Positions 1 to 8,167 of a DNA stretch of 64,000 bases are shown piece after piece; within the stretch, counting starts at the first letter, position 1; each line of letters starts with the position of its first letter. The translations under genes and the position numbers were made by a program. The stretch comes from CAWIVJ01 sp963839525 (GTDB taxonomy: Bacteria > Cyanobacteriota > Vampirovibrionia > Gastranaerophilales > Gastranaerophilaceae). The notes beneath the pieces were generated by a model. The model saw nothing but the letters and a program-made list of their open reading frames with translations. It was not told the origin of the DNA and ran no database searches. The stretch lies in assembly GCA_963839525.1 (NCBI GenBank), contig CAWIVJ010000023.1, forward strand, positions 107,086-171,085, in the 5' to 3' direction.

Positions 1-540
1 GACAACGCTATTCAGGTGCTTCAAGCTAAAGATGGGGCAACTTCACCTTTAGGGTGGGAATTTAATAGAGGTGCAATTTATACAGTTGCACAAGAAGGAA
101 AAATACTTAACACAGCTTTCTTTGAAAATTCTCTTGCCCAATTCGGAATAGACTTATCTAAAGAACTTCGTCAGAATATTGCTAAAGAACATAATTTTAT
201 TTCATTACTTCGTTATATTATGCATAATTCAGGGAAAATCAAAGATCAAATAAATATTTATTTGATACAGCTTTATGACAAAATTGCTCTGCCTGTAACA
301 ACAATTGTTCTGGTTTTGGTAGGAGTGCCTTTGGCAATTACACCGCCCAGAGTCAGGTATAATAGAGGATTTTTATTCAGTATATTAATAATATTTACTT
401 ATTACTTAATAAGAGCATTATCAATTTCTTTTGGAGAAGCAGGAACAATTCCACCATTTTTTGCAGCTTGGACCGCTAATCTACTGCTTTTTGTGATAGG
501 TCTTATATTATATTACAGAAAAGTTTATACAATAACTTAA
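1..540 (+). CDS. LptF/LptG family permease, C-terminal part (cut by window edge)
   Basis: The frame is open from base 1, so the gene begins outside the window; only the last ~179 residues are here. The family (YjgP/YjgQ) forms the inner-membrane part of the ABC exporter that extracts lipopolysaccharide for transport to the outer membrane. What is seen is the end of the periplasmic beta domain followed by three hydrophobic segments (a ...LPVTTIVLVLVGVPLAITPP helix with the family's 'GVPLA' turn, a second with FLFSILIIFTYYLIRAL, and a last WTANLLLFVIGLILYY). This C-terminal three-helix pattern is typical of LptF and LptG. I cannot decide between the two paralogues from this fragment. It implies a lipopolysaccharide-type outer membrane. 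Confidence 0.85.
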   Translation, partial: DNAIQVLQAKDGATSPLGWEFNRGAIYTVAQEGKILNTAFFENSLAQFGIDLSKELRQNIAKEHNFISLLRYIMHNSGKIKDQINIYLIQLYDKIALPVTTIVLVLVGVPLAITPPRVRYNRGFLFSILIIFTYYLIRALSISFGEAGTIPPFFAAWTANLLLFVIGLILYYRKVYTIT

Positions 541-550
541 AAAAAATAAA

Positions 551-1069
551 TTATTCAATATCTTCCGGATAGTTATAAGAGTATCTAATCATATTAGAAA
601 TAACCGCAATTAATATTCCCGCACATACACCGGCAGAGATAAATACAGAAGCAGGTCTGATTCCTTTTGTCGAATCGATTAAGTGTTTTTTGCGTACAGT
701 TTTTAATCCAAGAATTTTTTCATTAATTCTTGCAAATAATCCCATTACCTTATCAGAAACAGAGTTTGGAAGCTTTCTTATTTCTGTTATATTTAATTTT
801 TTGGCATCGTATAATTTTATAAATTCATCTTGAAATGTTTCTCTGGGTTTAGAAGTCCGAATTTTTTCAATTTCTATTTTCTTTTTCTCGAAAGCTTCTT
901 TAGCTATATCTTTTAATTCAGCATAAAATTCTTTATCTTTTTCCTGATTTGTAATAGGCAGAACCCACTTTAAAGTATAACCGCTAATTCCGCCAATAAT
1001 AGCGGAACTAATATAGCTCATACTTCCTGCTCTTTCATTAGGGTCTCTTTGTACTGCTCTTACTGCCAT
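551..1069 (-). CDS. Uncharacterised small membrane protein, 172 aa
   Basis: I do not recognise a family. The protein has a hydrophobic segment near residues 19-38 (YISSAIIGGISGYTLKWVLP), a highly charged, probably helical middle (residues 40-105, rich in K/E), and a second hydrophobic segment near residues 143-163, so it looks like a two-span membrane protein with a soluble loop. An AAAGG about 10 bases before the ATG supports the start. It is convergent with the LptF/LptG-type gene and lies downstream of, and in the same direction as, the glycosyl-phosphotransferase gene. It resembles in style the other uncharacterised two-span proteins of this window (37517-38251, 26420-27661), but I see no clear sequence identity. 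Confidence 0.6.
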   Translation of the reverse strand: MAVRAVQRDPNERAGSMSYISSAIIGGISGYTLKWVLPITNQEKDKEFYAELKDIAKEAFEKKKIEIEKIRTSKPRETFQDEFIKLYDAKKLNITEIRKLPNSVSDKVMGLFARINEKILGLKTVRKKHLIDSTKGIRPASVFISAGVCAGILIAVISNMIRYSYNYPEDIE

Positions 1070-1159
1070 AGCTAATAAACCTTTACTAAAGTAAGTAAAA
1101 AAATCAAAAAAAAAATTCTCTAGTGTTTTTTCTTAAATTTTTTGCAGTGTAACATGTCG

Positions 1160-2200
1160 TTACTTTTTTGTCAATAGTCCAATTAGATTAAGAATAAACA
1201 TTATAAGAACAAGAGCAAAGACATATATTATATAATGTTTAATAGAACCAACAAAATAAGATGCAATAGCACCGGCTACAATAGCAATTGATGTTAAAAT
1301 TGCAACGGTCATATTTTGAGAAAACCCCGCTTTCAACAACTTATGATGAATATGTTCAGAATCAGCCGTAAAAGGAGATTTACCCTTTAAAATTCTTCTT
1401 AAACTTGCATATGTAATATCAATAATAGGAACAGCTAAAACAACAAAAGGAAGGATTATTGCTAAAGCTGCTGCTTTCATAACGCCGGTAATTGAAAGTG
1501 TTGCTAATAAAAACCCTGAAAACAGTGCACCGGAATCCCCCATGAAAATTTTTGCCGGATTAAAATTATAAGTTAAAAATGCAAGCATCGCTCCGGCTAA
1601 AATAAAGGCAATTAAAGCGCTAATAGGGTTTGGAGGCACCATTGCAACTGCAATTATACCTAAAGTTATTGAATTTATAGTAATAACAGATCCGGCCAAT
1701 CCGTCTATTCCATCAATAAAATTTACAGCATTGCTTATTCCAACAATCCAAAACAAAGTTATAACATAGGATAAATAAAAATTTAATTGGATTTCATTCC
1801 CCCAAGGGGTTATCATTGAATCTATTCTTACCCCCAACAAAAAAACCAATGTTGCTATTGCAACTTGAATAAATAATTTAAATTTAGCATTTAGCGTATA
1901 AATATCATCAATTAATCCAAGAAAAAACATTAAAGAACTACCGAGCAAAATTCCCGAAAGCAAGCTTCCATAAGGGTAATAACTTAAAAAAACCAAAAAC
2001 AGAAAAGTGAGCATTGTGCTAAGCCAAATAGCAACACCGCCCAATCTTGAAATAGGTCTTGTATGTATTTTTCTCTCATTAGGAACATCAATTAAGCCTT
2101 GTTTTTTTGAATAAGCAATAACAAGCGGTACAATAAATACCCCTAATAGGTAGGATATTATTGCTCCTATTATATGTGCTTCTGATAGCTTAATAATCAT
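1160..2200 (-). CDS. Polyprenyl-phosphate N-acetylhexosamine-1-phosphate transferase (WecA/TagO/MraY family)
   Basis: This 346-residue polytopic membrane enzyme belongs to glycosyltransferase family 4 of the MraY/WecA type, which transfers a sugar-1-phosphate from a UDP-sugar onto undecaprenyl phosphate to start cell-surface glycan synthesis. Diagnostic motifs are visible: the DD pair in 'LGLIDDIYTLNAKFK', 'NFIDGIDGLAG', 'FMGDSGALF' and the histidine motif 'SEHIHHKL'. About ten hydrophobic helices surround them. The HIHH motif and short loops favour a WecA/TagO-type N-acetylglucosamine enzyme over MraY. AAGGA precedes the ATG by about 7 bases. It follows glyA by 12 bp and is probably co-transcribed with it. 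Sugar specificity cannot be read from sequence. Confidence 0.9.
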   Translation of the reverse strand: MIIKLSEAHIIGAIISYLLGVFIVPLVIAYSKKQGLIDVPNERKIHTRPISRLGGVAIWLSTMLTFLFLVFLSYYPYGSLLSGILLGSSLMFFLGLIDDIYTLNAKFKLFIQVAIATLVFLLGVRIDSMITPWGNEIQLNFYLSYVITLFWIVGISNAVNFIDGIDGLAGSVITINSITLGIIAVAMVPPNPISALIAFILAGAMLAFLTYNFNPAKIFMGDSGALFSGFLLATLSITGVMKAAALAIILPFVVLAVPIIDITYASLRRILKGKSPFTADSEHIHHKLLKAGFSQNMTVAILTSIAIVAGAIASYFVGSIKHYIIYVFALVLIMFILNLIGLLTKK

Positions 2201-2212
2201 TTTTAATTCCTT

Positions 2213-3448
2213 TTAATATAACGGATATTTTAAACAAAGTTTTAAAGAACGTTCTTTTAAATTTTTTAACCCTTGCTCATTATCTGATGAAAGTACTGAT
2301 GACGCAATAATTTTTCCAACCTCTTTCATATCATCTTCCTTGAAACCTCTGGTGGTAACGGCAGGTGTACCCAACCTTACTCCGCTTGTTACAAAAGGGC
2401 TTTGAGGGTCATTTGGAACAGTATTTTTATTTGCGGTAATCCCTACAAGTTCTAATATGTTTGAAATTTCCTTACCTGTTTTATTATATTTTCTTAAATC
2501 AAGAGTCATCACGTGATTTTCTGTATAACCGCCTACAATTTCCATTGCTTCATCAGTTAAACTTGTTGAAAGAACCTTTGCATTTTTAACAATTTGTTGG
2601 GCGTAGGTTTTAAATTCGGGCTTTGAAGCTTCTAAAAGTGCGATTGCTTTTCCTGCAATAATATGCTCTAAAGGTCCGCCTTGAATTCCCGGGAATACGG
2701 CTTTATCAATTGCTGCGGCATGTTCTTGTGCACACATAACAATTCCGCCGCGAGGACCCCTCAAAGATTTATGCGTTGTTGTTGTTATAAAATGAGCATA
2801 ACCTGATGGAGATGGGTGAACTTCACCGACAACAAGTCCTGCAATATGTGCAATATCAGCCATCAAATAAGCTCCAATACCGTCAGCTATTTCTCTAAAT
2901 TTTTTAAAATCAATAATTTTTGAATAGTTGCTTGCACCACAAATTATCATTTTAGGTCTGTGTTCCTGAGCCAGTTTTTCTACTTCATTATAATCTATAA
3001 ATCCGTTTTCATCCACGCCATAACTTACAACATCGAAATACATTCCTGAAAAATTAACGGGAGAACCGTGAGTTAAATGTCCGCCGTTTGATAAATCCAT
3101 CCCCATGATTTTATCACCCGGTTTTAAAAAAGCTAAAAGAACAGCCATATTAGCTTGCGCACCACTATGCGGCTGAACATTTGCATGCTCCACCTTGAAA
3201 AGTTTTTTTGCTCTTTCTTGAGCAATCTCTTCAATTACATCTACATTTTCACAGCCGTTATAAAATCTTTTATAAGGTTTTCCCTCAGCATATTTATTAG
3301 TTAAAATAGTTCCGCATGCTGCCATAATTGCAGGAGAAGTAAAATTTTCACTGGCGATAAGCTCTATTGTATTTTGTTGCCTTTTTAGCTCCTTTTCAAT
3401 ATACTCAGCTACCTGCGGATCAGTCTTTCTAATAATATCTAATTCCAT
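2213..3448 (-). CDS. glyA: Serine hydroxymethyltransferase
   Basis: GlyA interconverts serine and glycine using pyridoxal phosphate and tetrahydrofolate, supplying one-carbon units in the cytosol. The 411-residue length is normal for the bacterial enzyme. Seen motifs include 'NKYAEGKPYKRFYNGCENVD' near residue 53, the active-site lysine motif 'TTTTHKSLRGPRGG' around residue 220, and 'VTSGVRLGTPAVTTRG' near the C terminus. The start is set by a strong GGGAGGAG upstream of the ATG. The gene leads a short operon with the polyprenyl-phosphate sugar transferase gene 12 bp downstream. Nothing appears abnormal. Confidence 0.97.
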   Translation of the reverse strand: MELDIIRKTDPQVAEYIEKELKRQQNTIELIASENFTSPAIMAACGTILTNKYAEGKPYKRFYNGCENVDVIEEIAQERAKKLFKVEHANVQPHSGAQANMAVLLAFLKPGDKIMGMDLSNGGHLTHGSPVNFSGMYFDVVSYGVDENGFIDYNEVEKLAQEHRPKMIICGASNYSKIIDFKKFREIADGIGAYLMADIAHIAGLVVGEVHPSPSGYAHFITTTTHKSLRGPRGGIVMCAQEHAAAIDKAVFPGIQGGPLEHIIAGKAIALLEASKPEFKTYAQQIVKNAKVLSTSLTDEAMEIVGGYTENHVMTLDLRKYNKTGKEISNILELVGITANKNTVPNDPQSPFVTSGVRLGTPAVTTRGFKEDDMKEVGKIIASSVLSSDNEQGLKNLKERSLKLCLKYPLY

Positions 3449-3478
3449 CTTATACTCCTCCCAAATTTTTACATTAAT

Positions 3479-3572
3479 AATTATAAAACAAACAATAAAA
3501 AAGATGAAGACAAATAAAAAGCAACCACTTGTTTTTTCAAATAGCTGCTTTTTTATTGTTTGTTTTATAATT
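3479..3572. repeat. Perfect 25-bp inverted repeat between glyA and a small gene
   Basis: Bases 3479-3503 and 3548-3572 are exact reverse complements over 25 positions, separated by 44 bases. The arms contain ATTGTTTG and TTATAATT and so present the same AT-rich sequence, including a TATAAT-like hexamer, in both directions. The 44-bp loop contains most of the terminator hairpin of the upstream small gene. The arrangement could form a cruciform or nested hairpin; its role is unknown. Confidence 0.7.
3517..3552 (-). terminator. Intrinsic terminator of the 54-aa gene
   Basis: On the minus strand AAAAGCAGCTATTTG pairs with CAAGTGGTTGCTTTT across an A6 loop, giving a 15-bp stem whose three non-Watson-Crick positions are all G-U pairs on this strand only (they would be A-C mismatches on the other). 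The stem runs into a U-rich tail. This strand asymmetry indicates a hairpin working in the minus-strand transcript, just downstream of the small gene at 3594-3758. Confidence 0.75.
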
Positions 3573-3593
3573 TCTCAACTAATCAGTCTTAAG

Positions 3594-3758
3594 CTATAAA
3601 AGACCTAATACTTTTTTGTACCAGGAAAATGTTTCGATTTCTAAACCATTAAATGTTGTTTTTAAACATTGACGTTTTAAATAGGTGTCAAATTCTTCAT
3701 TAAAATTTTCTTTTCTTTTCTTTTCTTTAATGTTTGATGCTGTTGCTAGACTGACCAT
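3594..3758 (-). CDS. Small uncharacterised protein, 54 aa
   Basis: The reading frame begins MVSLATASNI, is Lys/Glu rich in the middle (KEKKRKENFNEEFDTYLKRQ) and ends FSWYKKVLGLL. I do not recognise it. Support for a real gene is structural: AAGGAG six bases before the ATG, an extended -10 promoter about 60 bp upstream, and a GU-containing terminator about 40 bp downstream, so it is a complete single-gene transcription unit. The protein is predicted soluble and mostly helical, with a basic and aromatic C terminus. Between it and rimO lies a divergent promoter region. No function is proposed. Confidence 0.7.
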   Translation of the reverse strand: MVSLATASNIKEKKRKENFNEEFDTYLKRQCLKTTFNGLEIETFSWYKKVLGLL

Positions 3759-3816
3759 TTCATTCTCCTTATCTTACTTTACACTAACTATATATAAATT
3801 TGATATCTCTGGACGC

Positions 3817-3845
3817 ATTATAACACGAAAGTTTTGTCAAGTCTA
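3817..3845 (-). promoter_or_regulatory. Extended -10 promoter of the 54-aa gene
   Basis: On the minus strand the -10 box TATAAT (3817-3822) is preceded by TGT, making an extended -10 (TGnTATAAT), with TAGACT 17 bp upstream as a weak -35 (3840-3845). The expected start leaves a leader of about 50 nt before the ATG at 3758. Confidence 0.6.
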
Positions 3846-3998
3846 GTCATGATAAAACCTGTGAAAGTTAAAAATTGCTATTAATAGGGGGGTGAACTTG
3901 TAAATTTTTGTAACAATGTTTTGTTTTTTTAAAAATACTCTGTTTTGACAGGAAATTATTTAAAAACTTCAATAACATTTTTTATTGGATAAAAAAAC

Positions 3999-4027
3999 TT
4001 GACAGTAAAAATTGTTTATGATATAAA
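3999..4027 (+). promoter_or_regulatory. Consensus sigma-70-type promoter upstream of rimO
   Basis: TTGACA (3999-4004), a 17-bp spacer and TATAAA (4022-4027) form a near-perfect vegetative promoter. The predicted transcript would meet a terminator-like hairpin (4053-4087) within about 55 nt, well before rimO at 4172. Confidence 0.75.
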
Positions 4028-4052
4028 ATTAGTGGGGTAAATGTATATTTAT

Positions 4053-4087
4053 AAGCTTTGGACACTTTCCAAGGCTTTTTGTTTTTT
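4053..4087 (+). terminator. Terminator-like hairpin in the rimO leader
   Basis: AAGCTTTGG and CCAAGGCTT (one G-U pair) form a 9-bp stem with a 7-nt loop, followed by a T-rich run (TTTTTGTTTTTT). It lies between a strong promoter (3999-4027) and rimO (start 4172), so it is either an attenuator of rimO or the end of a roughly 55-nt independent RNA. A tiny frame starting at the ATG at 4041 (18 codons) runs through it, without a convincing ribosome binding site. Confidence 0.6.
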
Positions 4088-4171
4088 AAATATTTGACTA
4101 CTAACTCCTCTTTAGAGGGATTAATTTGATATTTGCTTGTAGTAAAATAGACTTTAAAAAAGGTAGGACAA

Positions 4172-5518
4172 ATGAAAATAGCATTAGTGAACCATGGTTG
4201 TTCAAAAAATTTGATAGATTCTGAACTCATGCTCGGGCTTTTAACAAAAAAAGGTTATGAAATTACTCTTGATGAAAATAAGGCTCAGATAGTTATAATT
4301 AATACGTGTTCTTTCATCCATGATGCGGAGGAAGAGTCGGTTCGTTCTATTCTAAGTCTGGTTCAATCAGGAAAAAAGGTTATTGTAACAGGATGTTTGC
4401 CTCAAAAACATAAAGAGGAGTTAAAAGAAGCAATCCCGGAAATTGTTGCTATGCTTGGAACAGCCGATTTTAATAAAATTGTCGATGTTGTAGATAGAAT
4501 AAAAGGATGCATTAAAGACAGCGGTGATGAAAGCACGACAGCCTGTATTTCACATAATGAATTAATTTCGCATATTTCCCATAAGCCGGAATATGTTTAT
4601 CCCGAGGGCGTAGAAAGACAACAAATAACAGTAGGAGCAAGTTCATATTTAAAAATTGCGGACGGCTGTAATTATAAATGCGGATATTGTATTATCCCTC
4701 AACTTAGAGGTGCTTATAGTTCAAGAAAAATGGAAAATATAGTTCAAGAAGCAAAAGATTTAGCGGCTAAAGGCGTAGCTGAAATAGTCCTTGTTGCTCA
4801 AGATACTACCAGCTACGGAACTGATATTTATGGAAAGCCCATGCTGGTAACGCTTTTAGAACAATTAAATGAAATAGAGGAACTGTCCTGGATTAGAATT
4901 ATGTATGCCTATCCATCAAAGATTACAGACGACTTAATTCATTGTATTGCAAAATCAGAAAAAATAGTTAAATATATCGATATTCCTTTTCAACACTCTC
5001 ATCCGGAAATATTGGAAGCAATGCGCCGTCCGATATTTGATTATGAAATTTTAGTGAAAAAATTGAGAGATAAAATTCCGAATGTTGCTATCAGAACTGC
5101 TTTTATAGTTGGTTATCCTGGAGAAACAGATAGTTATTTTGAGCATCTATATAATTTTGTAGAAAAAATGAAATTTGATAAAATGGGAGTTTTTAAGTAT
5201 TCAAGAGAACAAAATACTGTTTCTTATGATATGGTAGACCAAGTTCCGGAAAAAATTAAGCAAGAAAGATTTGATACTTTAATGAAACTTCAACAAAAAA
5301 TTTCAAAAGAAATTAACGCAACATTTGTGGGCAAAACTCTTCCTTGTATGATTGAAAATATTAATAGTGACGGTCTTATAATTGCACGTTCACAGCGTGA
5401 TGCTGCGGAAATAGATGGTCTGGTTTATATTGATACTAAAAAATCTCTTACTCCGGGGGATATAGAAAATGTTTTAATAAAATCTTATGATGAATACGAC
5501 CTTTATGGAGTGTTGTAA
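4172..5518 (+). CDS. rimO: Ribosomal protein S12 methylthiotransferase
   Basis: RimO is a cytosolic radical SAM enzyme that methylthiolates an aspartate of ribosomal protein S12. The 448-residue protein has the expected three parts: an N-terminal MTTase domain with cysteines at 10 and 46 and another in VTGC, a radical SAM core with the CX3CX2C motif in 'ADGCNYKCGYCIIPQLRG' (around residue 167), and a C-terminal TRAM domain. The 'LVNHGCSKNLIDSE' opening distinguishes RimO from MiaB. AAGGTAGG precedes the ATG. It stands alone, downstream of a promoter and a terminator-like hairpin. Confidence 0.95.
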   Translation: MKIALVNHGCSKNLIDSELMLGLLTKKGYEITLDENKAQIVIINTCSFIHDAEEESVRSILSLVQSGKKVIVTGCLPQKHKEELKEAIPEIVAMLGTADFNKIVDVVDRIKGCIKDSGDESTTACISHNELISHISHKPEYVYPEGVERQQITVGASSYLKIADGCNYKCGYCIIPQLRGAYSSRKMENIVQEAKDLAAKGVAEIVLVAQDTTSYGTDIYGKPMLVTLLEQLNEIEELSWIRIMYAYPSKITDDLIHCIAKSEKIVKYIDIPFQHSHPEILEAMRRPIFDYEILVKKLRDKIPNVAIRTAFIVGYPGETDSYFEHLYNFVEKMKFDKMGVFKYSREQNTVSYDMVDQVPEKIKQERFDTLMKLQQKISKEINATFVGKTLPCMIENINSDGLIIARSQRDAAEIDGLVYIDTKKSLTPGDIENVLIKSYDEYDLYGVL

Positions 5519-5642
5519 AAATATTTAAAAATACATTTTAAGATTTTTGCTTAACTTGCCAGATATAATAATACTCATGTCTAATGGAATATTTTAAATT
5601 ATGTTTTATATTGTCAATTGTTAGTTGCTTAAAAGGAGTCAT

Positions 5643-5978
5643 ATGATTGATTTACTTATAAATTGGGTATTATTTGCCTTAGCATTGCTTTTCGTTGCTT
5701 TAATTATCCCCGGCATCACTTTTTCCGGCTTTGTTCCTGCATTATTGGCCGCTATAGTTATAGGTCTTGTTAACATTTTTATAAGACCTTTGTTATTAAT
5801 TTTAACGTTGCCTATTAACTTGCTTACTTTAGGGTTATTTACTTTTGTAATAAATGCTCTTATGTTTTGGCTTGTATCGAAATTAGTTCCCGGTTTTTTT
5901 GTAAGCGGCTTTTTAGCTGCGTTATTAGGCTCAATACTATTGTCTATTCTTAGTCTCTTTATTCACAGAATGTATTAA
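5643..5978 (+). CDS. Phage holin 4 superfamily (YvlD-like) membrane protein
   Basis: The 111-residue protein is almost entirely hydrophobic with four predicted helices and the family's 'IRPLLLILTLPINLLTLGLFTFVINALMF' region (residues about 50-80), typical of the YvlD / phage_holin_4_2 family. Members are small integral membrane proteins of unknown role. I place the start at the ATG at 5643 because AAAAGGAG ends four bases before it; an upstream TTG at 5625 would put the ribosome binding site inside the gene. It is convergent with fliI and has no partner gene. Confidence 0.8.
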   Translation: MIDLLINWVLFALALLFVALIIPGITFSGFVPALLAAIVIGLVNIFIRPLLLILTLPINLLTLGLFTFVINALMFWLVSKLVPGFFVSGFLAALLGSILLSILSLFIHRMY

Positions 5979-5995
5979 TATTTTATTCTTTAGTG

Positions 5996-7309
5996 TTAAT
6001 TTCCTTCTGAAAGTTTAATCAACTCTTCTATTGTTAATTCATAATTAAATTTCTCTTCTACTTTTTGCTGCAAAAATACATTTATTTTATCCATCATTCT
6101 AATTGCTTCATCACAATTTTTGTCAGAACCTTTTACATATGCGCCTATATTAATTAAATCTTCATTTTTTTTGTATACTGCAAGCAAACTCCTTATTTTA
6201 CCTGTTGCATTTCTATGTTCTTCAGTAGTAACATCAGGCATAACCCTGCTTATAGATTGTAGAACATCTACAGCCGGATAGTGGTTTTTATGCGCAAGTT
6301 CACGAGATAATATTATGTGCCCGTCCAGTATACTTCTTGCTGTATCAGAAATGGGTTCATTAAAGTCATCCCCTTCAACCAAAACTGTATAAAGTCCTGT
6401 CATTGTTCCGTATTCATTACTTCCTGCTCTTTCCAGTATTTTAGGCATTTGTGCAAAAACAGAAGGCGTATAACCTCTTGTAGCTGGAGGTTCCCCTATG
6501 GCAAGTCCTACTTCTCTTTGAGCCATAGAAATACGGGTTATACTATCAAGCATGAACAAAACATCACGTCCTGTGTCTCTAAAATATTCGGCAATAGATG
6601 TTGCAACGTACGCTGCTTTTATTTTTACCAGAGAGGGTTGTTCAGAAGTTGCAGCAACAACAATACTTCGTTTCATGCCTTCCGTTCCGAGCGTTTTTTC
6701 AATAAATTCTCTGACTTCTCTTCCCCGTTCTCCCACTAAAGCAATTACGTTCATATCGGCAGATGTGTTTTTTGCCATCATTGCCAATGTTGTACTTTTC
6801 CCGACACCTGACCCTGAAAAAACACCCAATCTTTGACCTTTTCCTACAGTTACAAAAGCATCAATTGATTTTATTCCCAACGAAAGAGGCTCTGCTATTC
6901 TTCTTCTTTTAAGCGGATTAATAGCTTCTGCATGTGTTGAATATAATGTTTGAGAATTAATTTCCCCCAGATTATCAAGCGGACGTCCAAGTCCATCTAA
7001 AACCCGTCCTAATAATTGTTCCCCGACTTTAATTTTCATTGCTGAACCTGTATTGGATACAATTGCTCCAGGCTGTAAACCTTCCATTGAACCGAGCGGC
7101 ATTAATAATATTTTTGGCGTACGAAAACCCACAACTTCTGCCCATATAGGTTCTTCATTTAATTTATTATAAATATAGCATAAATCTCCAATACTTGATT
7201 TAGGTCCGTCAGCTTCAATTATAAGCCCGATTATTTCGGTAACTTTACCAATTTCCCTTATAGGGTTTGTTTCTTCAATTATTTGTGAATATTCATTTGA
7301 GTTAATCAT
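5996..7309 (-). CDS. fliI: Flagellum-specific ATPase FliI
   Basis: FliI is the cytosolic hexameric ATPase of the flagellar type III export apparatus. A Walker A motif (GVFSGSGVGKST), 'VGERGREVREF', a Walker B-like 'DVLFMLDSITRISMAQREVGLAIGEPPATRGYTPSVF' stretch and a C-terminal helical domain are all visible. I choose the ATG at 7309 (437 aa) because GGAG lies 9 bases before it and the family N terminus aligns there; an upstream in-frame TTG at 7378 lies in a dispersed repeat. It is the last gene of the flagellar operon, 84 bp after fliH with this start. Confidence 0.95.
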   Translation of the reverse strand: MINSNEYSQIIEETNPIREIGKVTEIIGLIIEADGPKSSIGDLCYIYNKLNEEPIWAEVVGFRTPKILLMPLGSMEGLQPGAIVSNTGSAMKIKVGEQLLGRVLDGLGRPLDNLGEINSQTLYSTHAEAINPLKRRRIAEPLSLGIKSIDAFVTVGKGQRLGVFSGSGVGKSTTLAMMAKNTSADMNVIALVGERGREVREFIEKTLGTEGMKRSIVVAATSEQPSLVKIKAAYVATSIAEYFRDTGRDVLFMLDSITRISMAQREVGLAIGEPPATRGYTPSVFAQMPKILERAGSNEYGTMTGLYTVLVEGDDFNEPISDTARSILDGHIILSRELAHKNHYPAVDVLQSISRVMPDVTTEEHRNATGKIRSLLAVYKKNEDLINIGAYVKGSDKNCDEAIRMMDKINVFLQQKVEEKFNYELTIEELIKLSEGN

Positions 7310-7368
7310 TAAAAAGTTCTCCGATTTTTTTATTTCAGCATCTATCCAGCTTTTTATATTGGTAAGAC

Positions 7369-7388
7369 CCTGAAACAAGTTCAGGATG
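7369..7388. repeat. Fragment of a dispersed palindromic repeat between fliH and fliI
   Basis: On the minus strand this is CATCCTGAACTTGTTTCAGG, identical over 20 bases to 54321-54340, where it is one arm of a larger inverted-repeat element. Here it separates fliH from fliI and creates an apparent upstream TTG start for fliI. Confidence 0.8.
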
Positions 7389-7393
7389 AAAAT

Positions 7394-8167
7394 TTAGGCG
7401 TCTTTATTTAAATTATTCGAATTTTCCGAAAGTTGGTTACTCGGAGTTGAATCCAGTTTAGCCATAAGCTTATCTGCTATTTCATTAATTTGTGAAATTA
7501 TACGGCTATCAACTCTTGAAAGAGGCGATTCTACAATTGTTCCATCCGGTGAAACACTTATATCTTCAACAATTTTTATTGAACACAATTGAGGAATTTT
7601 TTCTTTTAATTCATCAGATATAGCATAAATTTTTTCTGCCATTTCGGGATTTACAATAATTGTTATTTCTTCTTTGTCTTTTAAAGATTGGATTGCACTT
7701 TGGGTGATTTCTTTTAAAATTGTTTCATCAAGTTCAAGAGACTTGGAACAAACTTTATGGGCAATTTTAATAACAAGAGATATTATATCTAAGTATGCAG
7801 ATTTTATTATATTATTTTTAATATCAAAATTGCTTTGAGCAAAGTCATTTAGTGCAATAACTTTATCTTGCAGTTCTTGTGTTATATTTTCAAGACCTTC
7901 TTGACGACCAGCTTCAAAACCTTCGTTATGAGCCTGTTGAGTAATTGCATCTACCTCGCTTAATGCTTGGTTTTTTGCATCTTCAATAATTTTCAAACCT
8001 TCTACTTGAGCTTGTTCAATTATCTCTTGAGCTTTTTGTTCGCCACGAAGAATTATTTTTTTTTCTTTTTCAAGTGCTTCTTGAACTTTTAATTTATGCA
8101 AACTATCTTCTATTGGAACAACAAATGACTCGCCAAAATGTATGTTATTGCTTTTTATCTTAGTCAA
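7394..8167 (-). CDS. fliH: Flagellar assembly protein FliH
   Basis: FliH binds and restrains the FliI ATPase and links it to the export gate and C-ring. The 257-residue protein shows the family layout: a variable N terminus, a long Ala/Glu/Gln-rich coiled coil (about residues 30-105, with repeated AxxxG-like spacing such as 'AHNEGFEAGRQEGLE'), and a C-terminal globular domain with 'SVSPDGTIVESPLSRVDSRI' near residue 205. The start is a TTG overlapping the fliG stop by 8 bases, with GAGG nine bases upstream, which suggests translational coupling. Low sequence conservation is normal for FliH; position between fliG and fliI makes the call firm. Confidence 0.88.
   Translation of the reverse strand: MTKIKSNNIHFGESFVVPIEDSLHKLKVQEALEKEKKIILRGEQKAQEIIEQAQVEGLKIIEDAKNQALSEVDAITQQAHNEGFEAGRQEGLENITQELQDKVIALNDFAQSNFDIKNNIIKSAYLDIISLVIKIAHKVCSKSLELDETILKEITQSAIQSLKDKEEITIIVNPEMAEKIYAISDELKEKIPQLCSIKIVEDISVSPDGTIVESPLSRVDSRIISQINEIADKLMAKLDSTPSNQLSENSNNLNKDA

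Noticed and set aside
3982..4230. 82-codon minus-strand frame over the rimO promoter and start
   Set aside because: It overlaps a consensus promoter, a hairpin and the start of rimO, and has no ribosome binding site.
6317..6836. Two plus-strand frames (140 and 94 codons) within fliI
   Set aside because: They are antisense to the highly conserved FliI catalytic domain and have no ribosome binding site.
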